NCBI RefSeq assembly: GCF_008642375.1
Contig: NZ_CP029194.1
Span: forward strand, 4,811,001-4,875,000
DNA: 64,000 nucleotides
Source: Streptomyces venezuelae
GTDB lineage: Bacteria; Actinomycetota; Actinomycetes; Streptomycetales; Streptomycetaceae
Direction: 5' to 3'
The position numbers and the translations under genes were made by a program. This document shows positions 25,953-35,725 of the stretch, one piece after another; the first letter of the stretch is position 1; every line of letters begins with the position of its first letter. The notes beneath the pieces were generated by a model. It was given only the letters and a program-made list of their open reading frames with translations. It did no database searches and had not been told where the DNA came from.

Positions 25953-26132
25953 ATGGACTACGTATCCGCGCTCCTGCCCCCCGTCGTGATGGCCGCGTTC
26001 TTCACCGCCCTCGTCGTCGTGATCGTCAAGAGCCAGGGCGGCCCGAACAAGGCCAAGGAGGACGCGGTCGTGGACGCCGCCCTCGCCCGCGCCGAGTCCA
26101 CCCGCCAGGCGGACGGCACGCCCTCCTCCTGA
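25953..26132 (+). CDS. Small single-pass membrane protein (59 residues)
   Basis: ATG 25953 to TGA 26132. It begins MDYVSALLPPVVMAAFF, giving one hydrophobic helix at about residues 5-25 (with TALVVVIV), followed by a short charged cytoplasmic tail ending TRQADGTPSS. Codon use is typical of the neighbours. The gene is directly downstream of the helical unknown and upstream of a clear terminator at 26186, which makes it the natural end of that unit. Function is unknown. Confidence 0.68.
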   Translation: MDYVSALLPPVVMAAFFTALVVVIVKSQGGPNKAKEDAVVDAALARAESTRQADGTPSS

Positions 26133-26185
26133 GGCCCGCCCTCCACCAGGCCCGCCGTCCGCGCCGACGGCACCCCGCACCACCA

Positions 26186-26220
26186 GGACGTGCGACCTTC
26201 CGAGGTCGCGCGTCCTTTTT
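26186..26220 (+). terminator. Rho-independent terminator
   Basis: A 13-bp stem with one G.T pair: GGACGTGCGACCT, loop TCCG, AGGTCGCGCGTCC, followed by TTTTT. It closes the unit ending at 26132. Confidence 0.85.
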
Positions 26221-26266
26221 GTTGCGTTTCTCCACGTAAATAGCCGCTTGGCAACTCTTTGCGAAC

Positions 26267-26272
26267 TATGGT
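26267..26272 (+). promoter_or_regulatory. Candidate leaderless -10 box of the BlaI-type gene
   Basis: TATGGT ends six bases before GTG 26279 and no ribosome site is present, so the mRNA may begin at the GTG itself. A TTGGCA lies upstream at 26248, but the spacing of 13 is short for a -35. Confidence 0.5.
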
Positions 26273-26278
26273 GGCACT

Positions 26279-26704
26279 GTGCCCCGTCCATTGGGAGAGC
26301 TTGAGGACGCCGTCATGACGCGCGTCTGGCAATGGAACCGTCCGGTGACCGTCCGGGAAGTTCTGGAAGACCTCCAGCAGGAACGGTCCATCGCCTACAC
26401 CACCGTCATGACCGTCATGGACAATCTCCATCAGAAGGGCTGGGTGCGCCGGGAAGTCGACGGCCGCGCCTATCGATATACGGCGGTCTCCACCCGGGCC
26501 GCTTACTCGGCCGCCCTGATGAACGAGGCCTGGGCGCAGAGCGACAACCCGGCCGCCGCCCTCGTCGCCTTCTTCGGCATGATGTCGCCGGACCAGCGCG
26601 AGGCGCTGAACGACGCCATCCGTATCGTCAGCCCGATCCCCGCCCCGCCCGAAGGGGCCGGCGGCGACAAGGGCGCCGACGGATCCGAGGCCCGGGAGCG
26701 ATAG
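26279..26704 (+). CDS. BlaI/MecI/CopY family transcriptional regulator
   Basis: A 141-residue winged-helix regulator: LGELEDAVMTRVWQWNRPVT, VREVLEDLQQERSIAYTTVM (recognition helix) and TVMDNLHQKGWVRREVDGRA. A dimerisation region is followed by a flexible C-terminal tail. Members repress beta-lactamase or copper genes and can be relieved by a BlaR-type protease, but no such protease or beta-lactamase lies nearby, so the target is unknown. The NAGS gene follows after 9 bp. Confidence 0.88.
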   Translation: MPRPLGELEDAVMTRVWQWNRPVTVREVLEDLQQERSIAYTTVMTVMDNLHQKGWVRREVDGRAYRYTAVSTRAAYSAALMNEAWAQSDNPAAALVAFFGMMSPDQREALNDAIRIVSPIPAPPEGAGGDKGADGSEARER

Positions 26705-26713
26705 CGTCCCTCC

Positions 26714-27259
26714 ATGTCGCCGTCTGCTTCTCCGGCCGCTTCCGCGGCCTCCGCCAAAGCCGTCACCGTACGCAGGGCCCGCACCAGTGATGTCGCCGCG
26801 GTCCGCCGTCTCGTCGATCCTTTCGTCCAGCGCGGCATCCTTCTCGACAAGGCGACCGTGACCCTTTACGAGGCCATCCAGGAGTTCTGGGTCGCGGAAC
26901 GCGACGAGGACGCCACGGTCGTCGGTTGCGGTGCTCTGCACGTCATGTGGGAAGACCTCGCGGAAGTCCGCACTCTCGCCGTCGATCCCGAGTTCAAGGG
27001 CGCCGGCGTCGGACATCAGGTGCTGGACAAGTTGTTGCACACCGCCCGATGGCTCGGGGTGCGGCGGGTATTCTGCCTGACCTTCGAAGTCGACTTCTTC
27101 GCGAAGCACGGCTTCGTCGAGATCGGTGAGACCCCGGTCGACGGAGATGTGTACAGCGAGCTCCTCCGTTCCTATGACGAGGGCGTCGCCGAGTTCCTCG
27201 GTCTCGAACGAGTGAAGCCGAACACCTTGGGCAACAGCCGCATGCTTCTGCACCTGTGA
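26714..27259 (+). CDS. argA: Short-form N-acetylglutamate synthase (amino-acid N-acetyltransferase)
   Basis: A 181-residue GNAT enzyme of the actinobacterial short NAGS type, which acetylates glutamate (or glutamine) to start arginine synthesis and lacks the amino-acid kinase domain of classical ArgA. Typical strings are VRRARTSDVAAVRRLVDPF, VVGCGALHVMWEDLAEVRTL, AVDPEFKGAGVGHQVLDKL (acetyl-CoA loop) and FEVDFFAKHGFVEIG. The first 16 residues are a Ser/Ala extension. It lies just after the BlaI-type gene and ahead of lsr2. Confidence 0.85.
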   Translation: MSPSASPAASAASAKAVTVRRARTSDVAAVRRLVDPFVQRGILLDKATVTLYEAIQEFWVAERDEDATVVGCGALHVMWEDLAEVRTLAVDPEFKGAGVGHQVLDKLLHTARWLGVRRVFCLTFEVDFFAKHGFVEIGETPVDGDVYSELLRSYDEGVAEFLGLERVKPNTLGNSRMLLHL

Positions 27260-27415
27260 CCCGGAACCCCACGGCGAACCCGAACCGGATCCCTATGTCC
27301 GAATCGCGCACGTTTCCCGCGTCGTCGGGGATCTGAACCTCTCCCAGGGGTTTGTGTTTTTCCGGGAAAAGCGGTTTCCTTTCCGCGTACTGCATTTTCG
27401 ATGAAAGGAAATCCG

Positions 27416-27748
27416 GTGGCACAGAAGGTTCAGGTCCTTCTTGTCGACGACCTCGACGGCGTCGAGGCGGACGAGACGGTGACGTTCGCGCTGGACGGCA
27501 AGACCTACGAGATCGACCTCACCACCGCAAACGCGGAAAAGCTCCGCGGCCTGCTCGAGCCGTACACCGCGGGTGGTCGTCGTACCGGTGGCCGCACCAC
27601 CGGTGGGCGCGGCAAGGGCCGCGTCGCGGCCGGCAGCCCCGACACGGCCAAGATTCGCGCGTGGGCCAAGGAGAACGGCTACGACGTGAACGACCGCGGC
27701 CGCGTCCCGGCCACCGTCAAGGCCGCCTACGAGGACGCGAACCGCTGA
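27416..27748 (+). CDS. lsr2: Lsr2 nucleoid-associated xenogeneic silencer
   Basis: A 110-residue H-NS-like bridging protein that coats AT-rich, often foreign, DNA. The N-terminal dimerisation domain is KVQVLLVDDLDGVEADETV and FALDGKTYEIDLTTANAEKL. A basic Gly/Arg linker follows (GGRRTGGRTTGGRGKGR), and the C-terminal DNA-binding domain ends IRAWAKENGYDVNDRGRVP, with the RGR hook inserting into the AT minor groove. GTG 27416 has AAAGGA at good spacing; ATG 27401 would add five residues over that site. Its 3' end overlaps the convergent SCO3374-type gene by 22 bp. Confidence 0.95.
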   Translation: MAQKVQVLLVDDLDGVEADETVTFALDGKTYEIDLTTANAEKLRGLLEPYTAGGRRTGGRTTGGRGKGRVAAGSPDTAKIRAWAKENGYDVNDRGRVPATVKAAYEDANR

Positions 27749-28347
27749 GGCGACAGCTGCTGAGGCGCCGGGCCACCGGTCCGGGCGCTCAGCAGCCGCA
27801 CCCGGTGGCACTCCGCGGCGGCGGCGGCCACGAGACGCACCAGGCAGGGGCCGTCCGCACCGCCCCAGGGTGCGGATCGCAGGGCCGGCAGCGAGGACTC
27901 CACCTCGCGCCCCGGCACGGGCGCCCGCAGCCAGACCGCGGCACCCGGCGCGCCGGAACCGCCCCGCCCCGGGGGAAGGGGCGCGGTCATCCGGCCGTCG
28001 GTGCCCAGGATCGCGAGGTCCAGCGAGATCCCGCCCCACTCGAGCCAGTCGAGCAGCCCCGGGAGCTCCTCGGCGCTCCCCGCGGCCACGAGCAGTCGCA
28101 TCCGGCGTCCCATCAGGGCCACCGGGCCCGTCCCCGCGCCCATCCGGCGCAGGACGCCTCGACCGGCCGTGGCGGGCAGCTCCAGGACGTCGAAGCGCAG
28201 CCCCGTGACCAGCTGCACCGGGGGGCCCGGCACCGCGGCCCAGCCGAGCTCGTGCTCGTACCACCGCGCCAGACCGCCGTCGCCGTCGCCATCGCTGTCG
28301 CCGTCGCTGTCGAGCGGAGAGCGGGGAGACGGGACGATGAAGGCCAT
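27727..28347 (-). CDS. SCO3374-family protein (unknown function)
   Basis: A 206-residue protein resembling the conserved gene next to lsr2 in other Streptomyces. It starts MAFIVPSPRS, then carries an Asp/Gly run (DGDSDGDGDGG) encoded by a 6-bp tandem repeat at about 28282-28317. The body begins WYEHELGWAAVPGPPVQLV, which resembles the N-terminal strand pattern of primase/polymerase-like proteins, but no catalytic acidic triad is visible. The 3' end overlaps lsr2 tail-to-tail by 22 bp, so transcription of one runs antisense into the other. No function is assigned. Confidence 0.75.
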   Translation of the reverse strand: MAFIVPSPRSPLDSDGDSDGDGDGGLARWYEHELGWAAVPGPPVQLVTGLRFDVLELPATAGRGVLRRMGAGTGPVALMGRRMRLLVAAGSAEELPGLLDWLEWGGISLDLAILGTDGRMTAPLPPGRGGSGAPGAAVWLRAPVPGREVESSLPALRSAPWGGADGPCLVRLVAAAAAECHRVRLLSARTGGPAPQQLSPQRFASS

Positions 28348-28564
28348 ACCCGGCGCAACTCCCGCGAAGCCCTCTTGGTTACGCCCGCGGCACGCCCGCG
28401 GTACGCGCCCCCGGCCCGCCCCGGACCCGGCACGCCTCGACCACGCCTCGACCTCTGCTCGTCCGTGGCTCGTCCGTGGCCCGTCCGCGGTGACAGACGG
28501 TCCCTCTCCGGATGCGCAAGGTGTCCGTGATGAGGCGTACGGGCGCATTCGGCAGCGCAAGGTT

Positions 28565-28578
28565 GTTCGCTGGTAGCG
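28565..28578 (+). promoter_or_regulatory. ClgR-type operator, distal box
   Basis: GTTCGC-TGGTA-GCG matches the ClgR recognition motif GTTCGC-5N-GCG described for the S. lividans clpP1, clpC1, lon and clgR promoters. Confidence 0.75.
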
Positions 28579-28670
28579 GAGGGAACCAGGGTGTGCCGCA
28601 TGGAGTGTCAGTGCTTACGGGTAAGACATTCCTAGTGGCGAGGGGCGACTCGCGGGCTTCGGCGTCTCAC

Positions 28671-28684
28671 GTTCGCCATCGGCG
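28671..28684 (+). promoter_or_regulatory. ClgR-type operator, proximal box
   Basis: GTTCGC-CATCG-GCG is a second exact match to GTTCGC-5N-GCG, 106 bp from the first (about ten helical turns) and in the same orientation, upstream of clpC. Confidence 0.75.
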
Positions 28685-28908
28685 TACTCAAGGCGCGGCT
28701 AACTACTTGGCCTGCGGGAACATCGTCTCGCACCATCGGGTTGGAGCATTTGTCGGTTGTTCGGCGGCAGGTCTCCCCGCGGAAGAGGGGTGATCCGGAC
28801 GGATGTCGGCAGTTGGAATGAGCGGTCCCCGCTTGCGGGACTAAGCTGCGGAAGGACAGGGAGGGGATCGACCCCTAACTGACTGACCGCTCTGAGGAGC
28901 GATTAACG

Positions 28909-31431
<2,523 letters not shown>

Positions 31432-31442
31432 GGCGTAGCTGA

Positions 31443-31490
31443 ACAAAGGGGCGGCCCCGGAACCATCTGGTTCCGGGGCCGCCCCTTTGT
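31443..31490. terminator. Bidirectional terminator between clpC and the NACHT gene
   Basis: A perfect 22-bp inverted repeat, ACAAAGGGGCGGCCCCGGAA plus CC on the left arm, loop ATCT, ending in CCCCTTTGT. It sits exactly between two convergent genes, its last base being the first base of the NACHT stop complement. Confidence 0.9.
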
Positions 31491-34400
31491 CAGGTGCCGA
31501 TCTGGATGGTCGGGGAGAGGTGCTCGGTGCCGGTGAGGGCGAGCCCGGGTGCCGTGAACCTGGTGAGGTGGGGGAAGGCTGCGAGGCGGGAGACGTCCAG
31601 GGGCTCCTGCGCGCTGGAGTACAGGACAAGGCTCCGCAGGGCCGGGAAGAACCGCGCGAGGCGACTCAGGGAGGGCCGCTTGACCATGTGGGCCTGGACG
31701 ACGAGGCCCTCGATGCCCGGGAGCCTCATGCCGTCGGGGCAGGCGAGAAGATCGGCGGCGCGCACTACGACGGTGAGCGGGCCCTTCAGCTCGGCCACCT
31801 GGTGCCAGCGCCGCTCGGTCAGGTTCGTGCCCAGCAGAGCGAGCTGTGCGAGCCGGGGGAAGCGGCTGAGGGAGGCCAGCCCGTCGGCGGGCCAGGTGTT
31901 GAAGGACAGGTGGCGCAGCGCTCCGTATTCGGGGAGGTCGGCTACCCGCCAGTCCGCCCCGTCGTGAAGGTGCAGATTGAGGAATTCGAGCCTAGTGAGT
32001 GCGGCGACTGCTGTGAGGTCCGGCCGGACGTCGTCCCGCCGCAGTTCCAGCGCACGAGGGTCGCAGTGCGTGAGCAGGGTGGCCAGCTGCGCGTCCGACA
32101 CTGTGCCGTGGACGTCGAGCGCCTCGGGCAGGACACGGAGGCGGAGGAGCTCGCGGGCGCGCTCGTCGTCGACGACGGAGTACCGAAGCTCGTCGGGGTC
32201 GAGGCGGGCCACGATCGCCTCCGCGTAGGGCGCGGCCTCGAAGCGCCCCCACCCCCAGATCAGCTGGGACCGGACTTCCAGCGACGGATGGCCGGCGAAG
32301 CGGGCCAGGTACGGGATCGCCGCGTCGGCCTCGACATGGGTGCCGGCGGTGACCACCAACCTGGCCTCCACCTCGCTCAGCCCTTCAGGGCCGGGCAGCA
32401 GATCGAGGACCAGTCTGCCCGCCTTGCCCAGCTCGCGGGCCTCGTCCGACGTGCGGGGCGGGATGACGTCTGCCGCGCGGGCCAGCACCTGTTCCCGTAT
32501 CTCCGGCGGCACCTCCGTCGCGTGGTCCATGGCCGTCGCCGCCAGGATTACCAGCCGCAGTCGGACCCGGCGGTCCTCGGCCGTGTCCGCCGCTGCGAGC
32601 AGCTCGCGGAGGATCTCCGCGCACTCGCGCGGGCGGGCGTGGCCCACGGCCATGCGGAGGACGTCCTCCCATTGGTCGTCCGCCGCGTGCTGGACGAGGA
32701 CGCCGATGTCCCAGCGGTCCACGAGGGCCTTCGCCGCCAGGTAGTCCTGGAAGGTGCGGTGGACGAACTCGACCGTGTCGGCCGTCGGCTCGCGCAGGAG
32801 GCCGCTGCGGTGGAGGAGGTGCGTGAAGACCGCGTCCGGGGCGTGGGCCGAGGCCTCCTGCACCGCCGGGACGGCCTCCGCGACGATCGACTCCGCGTGG
32901 GCGCGGTCGAGCGTCGTCCGGCCGTTGAGCGTCAGCCAGTACGCGAGGCGCTGGATCAGCTGGATCTGCGGGGCCTCGTCGAGCACGAGCCCGGACGGGG
33001 CGCCCATGTCCCGCTCGCGGTCGCGGCGGGAGAGGAGCATCGACAGGGCGGCCTCGTAGAGCGCCTTGCGTCCCCGGGGCAGGAAGCCGCGCCGATCGCG
33101 ATGGAGTGCGCAGATCAGACCGCACATCAGGGGGTTCGTGGCGAGCTGGGCGACGTGTTCGGCGGTGCGGAGGGCGTCGAGGAGCGGCTGCTCGTACGGC
33201 TCCGCCTCCGGCCCGGCGGCCCGGTGCCAGCGGCGTACGAAGGTGGTGACCTCCGCGCCGGTCATGGGGGAGAGCGTCAGCTCGGTGAAGCCCTCGGGAG
33301 CCAGCCAGTCGTCCCGTACGGCCGTGGGGCGCGAGGTCACGAGCCAGCGGTTTCCCTCGTACGTGTCGAGGAGGCCGCGGAGCCAGTCGCGGGCCCGGCC
33401 GCGTTCGGCCTCGGGGATCTCGTCGATGCCGTCGACGAGGACGACTCCCCGGCCGGAGGCCAGTACGCGGTCGACCCAGCCTTCCGGCGGGGTGAGCGGG
33501 CAGCCGGCGGCCGGGAGGAAACGGTCGGGGGCGGGGAGACGTTCGCCGTGGCGGGTGAGGGCGCGCAGGGGGAGGACGAACGGGATGCGGTCCCGGAGGT
33601 AGGCCATGCCCTCCGCCCGCCCCTCGCTCGCCGTCGAGACCGTCAGCCACTGGACGAGGGTCGTCTTGCCGGAGCCGGCGAGGCCTCGCAGGAGGACCTT
33701 GTCGTGCCGGGCGAGGGCGAGGTCGGCGCGGACGGCCTGTTCCCACTGCTGAGGGACGAGGTCTCCGGCCTCGTCGATCAGCGCGAAGGGGGATTCGCCC
33801 GTCGCTTCGAGGGACAGGTAGGCGAGGTCCAGCGGCCACCGGTCCGGGGAGTCGTGGAGGTCGATGCCGTAGATGGTGAGGCGGCCGTGCCTCTTCGCCA
33901 GGTGGGCGAGGTACCGGCGCTCGAACTCCGCGTCGCGGCCGTCCGCCCGCGGTGTCCGGCGGACGAGCTCGTCGATCTTCGCGATCAGCTCCGTCTGCCC
34001 CCGCGTCTGCTCCACCATGCTGCGGGCGATGAACGTGGACCTCTGGGTGAAGAACTCCAGGATGTGGAGGCAGGCCCACTCGGTCATCGACTCCAGGTAG
34101 AGGACCGAGTCCGCGGCGAGGCCGTCCGGGGCCGGGGCCGCCGCCCGCAGCCGCCTCGCGAGCTCCCGGTGGCCGAGGCGGACGGCGTGGACGTCGTCCA
34201 TGTCGAGGTCGCCGAGGGCGAGGAGGGTCGTCCCCAGGGTGTGGGCCACGGCCTCCGTCTCGTCCGCGGGGAACGGGGTCTCCCCGTGCTCGCCCCGGGA
34301 CCGCTCGACCAGGGTCGTCGCGAGCTTGCGGACGTCCTTCTCGGTCAGCGTGCGCTTCTCGCCGCGGAAGGAGACGAGGCCGGAGAGCCGCACCTTGGGC

Positions 34401-34507
34401 GCGTTCCCCGTGAGTCCGGCGCCCGGACCGTCGCTGACCAGCAGTTTCTTCAGGATTGGCCTGATCGCCGCCGAGGCGAGCCGGGTGCCGATGAGTGCCG
34501 GTTCCAT
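31490..34507 (-). CDS. NACHT-domain STAND NTPase with C-terminal leucine-rich-like repeats
   Basis: A 1005-residue NLR-like protein. Residues 1-200 are a helical N-terminal domain of the kind found before bacterial NACHT modules (LTEKDVRKLATTLVERSRG). The NACHT core has Walker A GLAGSGKTTLVQWL at 275-288, Walker B GVVLVDGIDEIPEAERG at 354-370, sensor-1 WLVTSRPTAV near 388-397, then ATNPLMCGLICALHRDRRG and FVHRTFQDYLAAKALV of the winged-helix part. A HEAT-like stretch follows, and the last 200 residues carry leucine-rich-like units (LTRLEFLNLHLHDG, YGALRHLSFNTWPADGLASL). ATG 34507 has GGGGGGA upstream. Bacterial NACHT proteins are known antiphage sensors; the target and effector of this one cannot be read. 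It lies between core genes, as an insertion would. Confidence 0.9.
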   Translation of the reverse strand: MEPALIGTRLASAAIRPILKKLLVSDGPGAGLTGNAPKVRLSGLVSFRGEKRTLTEKDVRKLATTLVERSRGEHGETPFPADETEAVAHTLGTTLLALGDLDMDDVHAVRLGHRELARRLRAAAPAPDGLAADSVLYLESMTEWACLHILEFFTQRSTFIARSMVEQTRGQTELIAKIDELVRRTPRADGRDAEFERRYLAHLAKRHGRLTIYGIDLHDSPDRWPLDLAYLSLEATGESPFALIDEAGDLVPQQWEQAVRADLALARHDKVLLRGLAGSGKTTLVQWLTVSTASEGRAEGMAYLRDRIPFVLPLRALTRHGERLPAPDRFLPAAGCPLTPPEGWVDRVLASGRGVVLVDGIDEIPEAERGRARDWLRGLLDTYEGNRWLVTSRPTAVRDDWLAPEGFTELTLSPMTGAEVTTFVRRWHRAAGPEAEPYEQPLLDALRTAEHVAQLATNPLMCGLICALHRDRRGFLPRGRKALYEAALSMLLSRRDRERDMGAPSGLVLDEAPQIQLIQRLAYWLTLNGRTTLDRAHAESIVAEAVPAVQEASAHAPDAVFTHLLHRSGLLREPTADTVEFVHRTFQDYLAAKALVDRWDIGVLVQHAADDQWEDVLRMAVGHARPRECAEILRELLAAADTAEDRRVRLRLVILAATAMDHATEVPPEIREQVLARAADVIPPRTSDEARELGKAGRLVLDLLPGPEGLSEVEARLVVTAGTHVEADAAIPYLARFAGHPSLEVRSQLIWGWGRFEAAPYAEAIVARLDPDELRYSVVDDERARELLRLRVLPEALDVHGTVSDAQLATLLTHCDPRALELRRDDVRPDLTAVAALTRLEFLNLHLHDGADWRVADLPEYGALRHLSFNTWPADGLASLSRFPRLAQLALLGTNLTERRWHQVAELKGPLTVVVRAADLLACPDGMRLPGIEGLVVQAHMVKRPSLSRLARFFPALRSLVLYSSAQEPLDVSRLAAFPHLTRFTAPGLALTGTEHLSPTIQIGT

Positions 34508-34983
34508 GTCTGTCCCCCCGAAGATCCCCGAATCCGCCAGCGTAGTGCGGGACGGCCTTTCCGGCGGGCCGGTTGCGTGACCCAGGTCGCTTTCACGGTC
34601 GGCGCCGGGTGACAAGGCGCACAGGCGTTTCGAGGGGTACTAACCGGAATAGTGGCGACCTTTGATGGCGATTCGGGACGTTTAGCGATCAACCCCCGGG
34701 GCTTTGGTCCCGCAGGGTCCCGAACCGGGCGGTGCGCGGCCTTTCGGGCAGTTCCAGCCGCTCGTGACGTGCGGATAAACCGTTTCCCTTGTGGGGGTAT
34801 GTCCGGTTTCAGGAGTTGAAGCCAAGGCCGTCAAGGGTCGATCTCCCCCGGAGATCGCTACGACGCAATGTCGTAGTTGGGGTGTTTTGGGATGGGCGGG
34901 GGTCCGGGTTACCAAGGATGAGCAAGCCCGACGCAGAGCACCGTCCGCGTCGGGTCCCGTACTTCCCGGAGGTTTTCCCCCGT
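34508..34983. other. 476-bp gene-free region: NACHT promoter side and structured M23 leader
   Basis: No gene is supported here. The left end must hold the minus-strand NACHT promoter. On the plus strand three perfect hairpins precede the M23 gene: GATCTCC-ccc-GGAGATC at 34840-34856, CTACGAC-gcaat-GTCGTAG at 34858-34876, and CCCGACGC with GCGTCGGG at 34927-34954. An AAACCG/CGGTTT pairing (about 34772-34809) lies further upstream. The GGAGG ribosome site follows. The arrangement resembles a regulated 5' leader, but no known riboswitch consensus was identified. Confidence 0.55.
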
Positions 34984-35709
34984 ATGTCGAAGCGCGTCAT
35001 GAACCCCGCCACCCGTACCGCCGCCGTCGCCCTCGCCGCCGCGGGTCTGGGAGCGTCGCTGGTGGCCGGAGCAGGGTCCGCCTTCGCCGCCGAGGGCAAG
35101 GCCGTCGCCCCGGTCGCCGCGACCGCGTCCGCCGCCGTGGCCGCCCAGGCCGAGACCCAGGCCCACGTCGCCGCCCAGGTGAAGGCCGCCGCCGCCAAGG
35201 CCGCGGCACAGAAGGTCGCGGCGCAGAAGGCCGCGACCGTGAAGTCCGTCGCCGTGAAGGCCGCCCCCGTGGCCGCCAAGAAGGCGGCCCCGTCCTGGGT
35301 CAAGCCGGTCGCCTCGTACACGCTGACCGCCAGCTACAACCAGGGCGGCGCCATGTGGGCCCACAAGCACTCCGGCCAGGACTTCGCCGTCCCGGTCGGC
35401 ACCCCGGTCAAGGCCGCGGGTGCGGGCACCGTCGTGAAGGCCGGCCCGAACGGCGGCGGCGACGGCCCCGCGTACGGCAACGCGATCGTCGTCAAGCACG
35501 CCAACGGCAAGTACTCGCAGTACGCCCACCTGTCGAAGATCAAGGTCAACGTCGGCCAGAAGGTCGCCGCCGGTCAGCAGATCGCCCTCTCGGGCAACAC
35601 CGGCAACTCCTCCGGCCCGCACCTGCACTTCGAGATCCGTACGACCCCGAACTACGGTTCCTCCGTGAACCCGGCCGCCTTCCTGCGGTCCCACGGCGTC
35701 TCCATCTGA
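34984..35709 (+). CDS. Secreted M23-family peptidase (LytM-type)
   Basis: A 241-residue exported zinc endopeptidase acting on peptidoglycan cross-bridges. The signal peptide is about residues 1-36 (basic start SKRVMNPATRTAA, hydrophobic core, AFAA cleavage). An Ala/Lys-rich linker spans about 38-105 (VAAQVKAAAAKAAAQKVAAQ). The M23 domain is complete, with zinc ligands in HKHSGQDFAVP and GPHLHFEIR and the catalytic His in YSQYAHLSKI. GGAGG lies 11 bases before ATG 34984; ATG 34999 is an alternative. It has its own structured leader and lies 16 bp from the stop of the convergent TetR gene. Confidence 0.92.
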   Translation: MSKRVMNPATRTAAVALAAAGLGASLVAGAGSAFAAEGKAVAPVAATASAAVAAQAETQAHVAAQVKAAAAKAAAQKVAAQKAATVKSVAVKAAPVAAKKAAPSWVKPVASYTLTASYNQGGAMWAHKHSGQDFAVPVGTPVKAAGAGTVVKAGPNGGGDGPAYGNAIVVKHANGKYSQYAHLSKIKVNVGQKVAAGQQIALSGNTGNSSGPHLHFEIRTTPNYGSSVNPAAFLRSHGVSI

Positions 35710-35725
35710 CGCTGACGCTTGCGCT

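Larger units (their letters stand above)
28348..28908. promoter_or_regulatory. 561-bp intergenic regulatory region upstream of clpC
   Basis: No convincing gene lies here. It carries two ClgR-type boxes (annotated separately) and the divergent promoter of the SCO3374-type gene. The clpC leader just before the start has small hairpins, one of which (CGCTC-TGAG-GAGCG, about 28892-28905) holds the ribosome site. Base composition is lower in GC than the flanking genes from 28560 to 28760. Confidence 0.6.

Noticed and set aside
28512..28793. A 93-residue plus-strand reading frame upstream of clpC
   Set aside because: Its codon use (many A/T third bases) is unlike every real gene here, it covers both ClgR boxes, and it shows no recognisable motif; promoter DNA is the better reading.
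31487..34612. A 1041-codon plus-strand frame opposite the NACHT gene
   Set aside because: It is the antisense shadow of a GC-rich gene; its translation is low-complexity Gly/Arg/Val/Glu and has no motifs, whereas the minus strand encodes a complete NACHT protein.
34508..34983. A ydaO-type c-di-AMP riboswitch upstream of the M23 peptidase
   Set aside because: The conserved strings of that class, such as the GGGGUGAA-type and CCGUCAGCUAAC-type segments, were not found. Only generic hairpins are present, so no riboswitch name is given.
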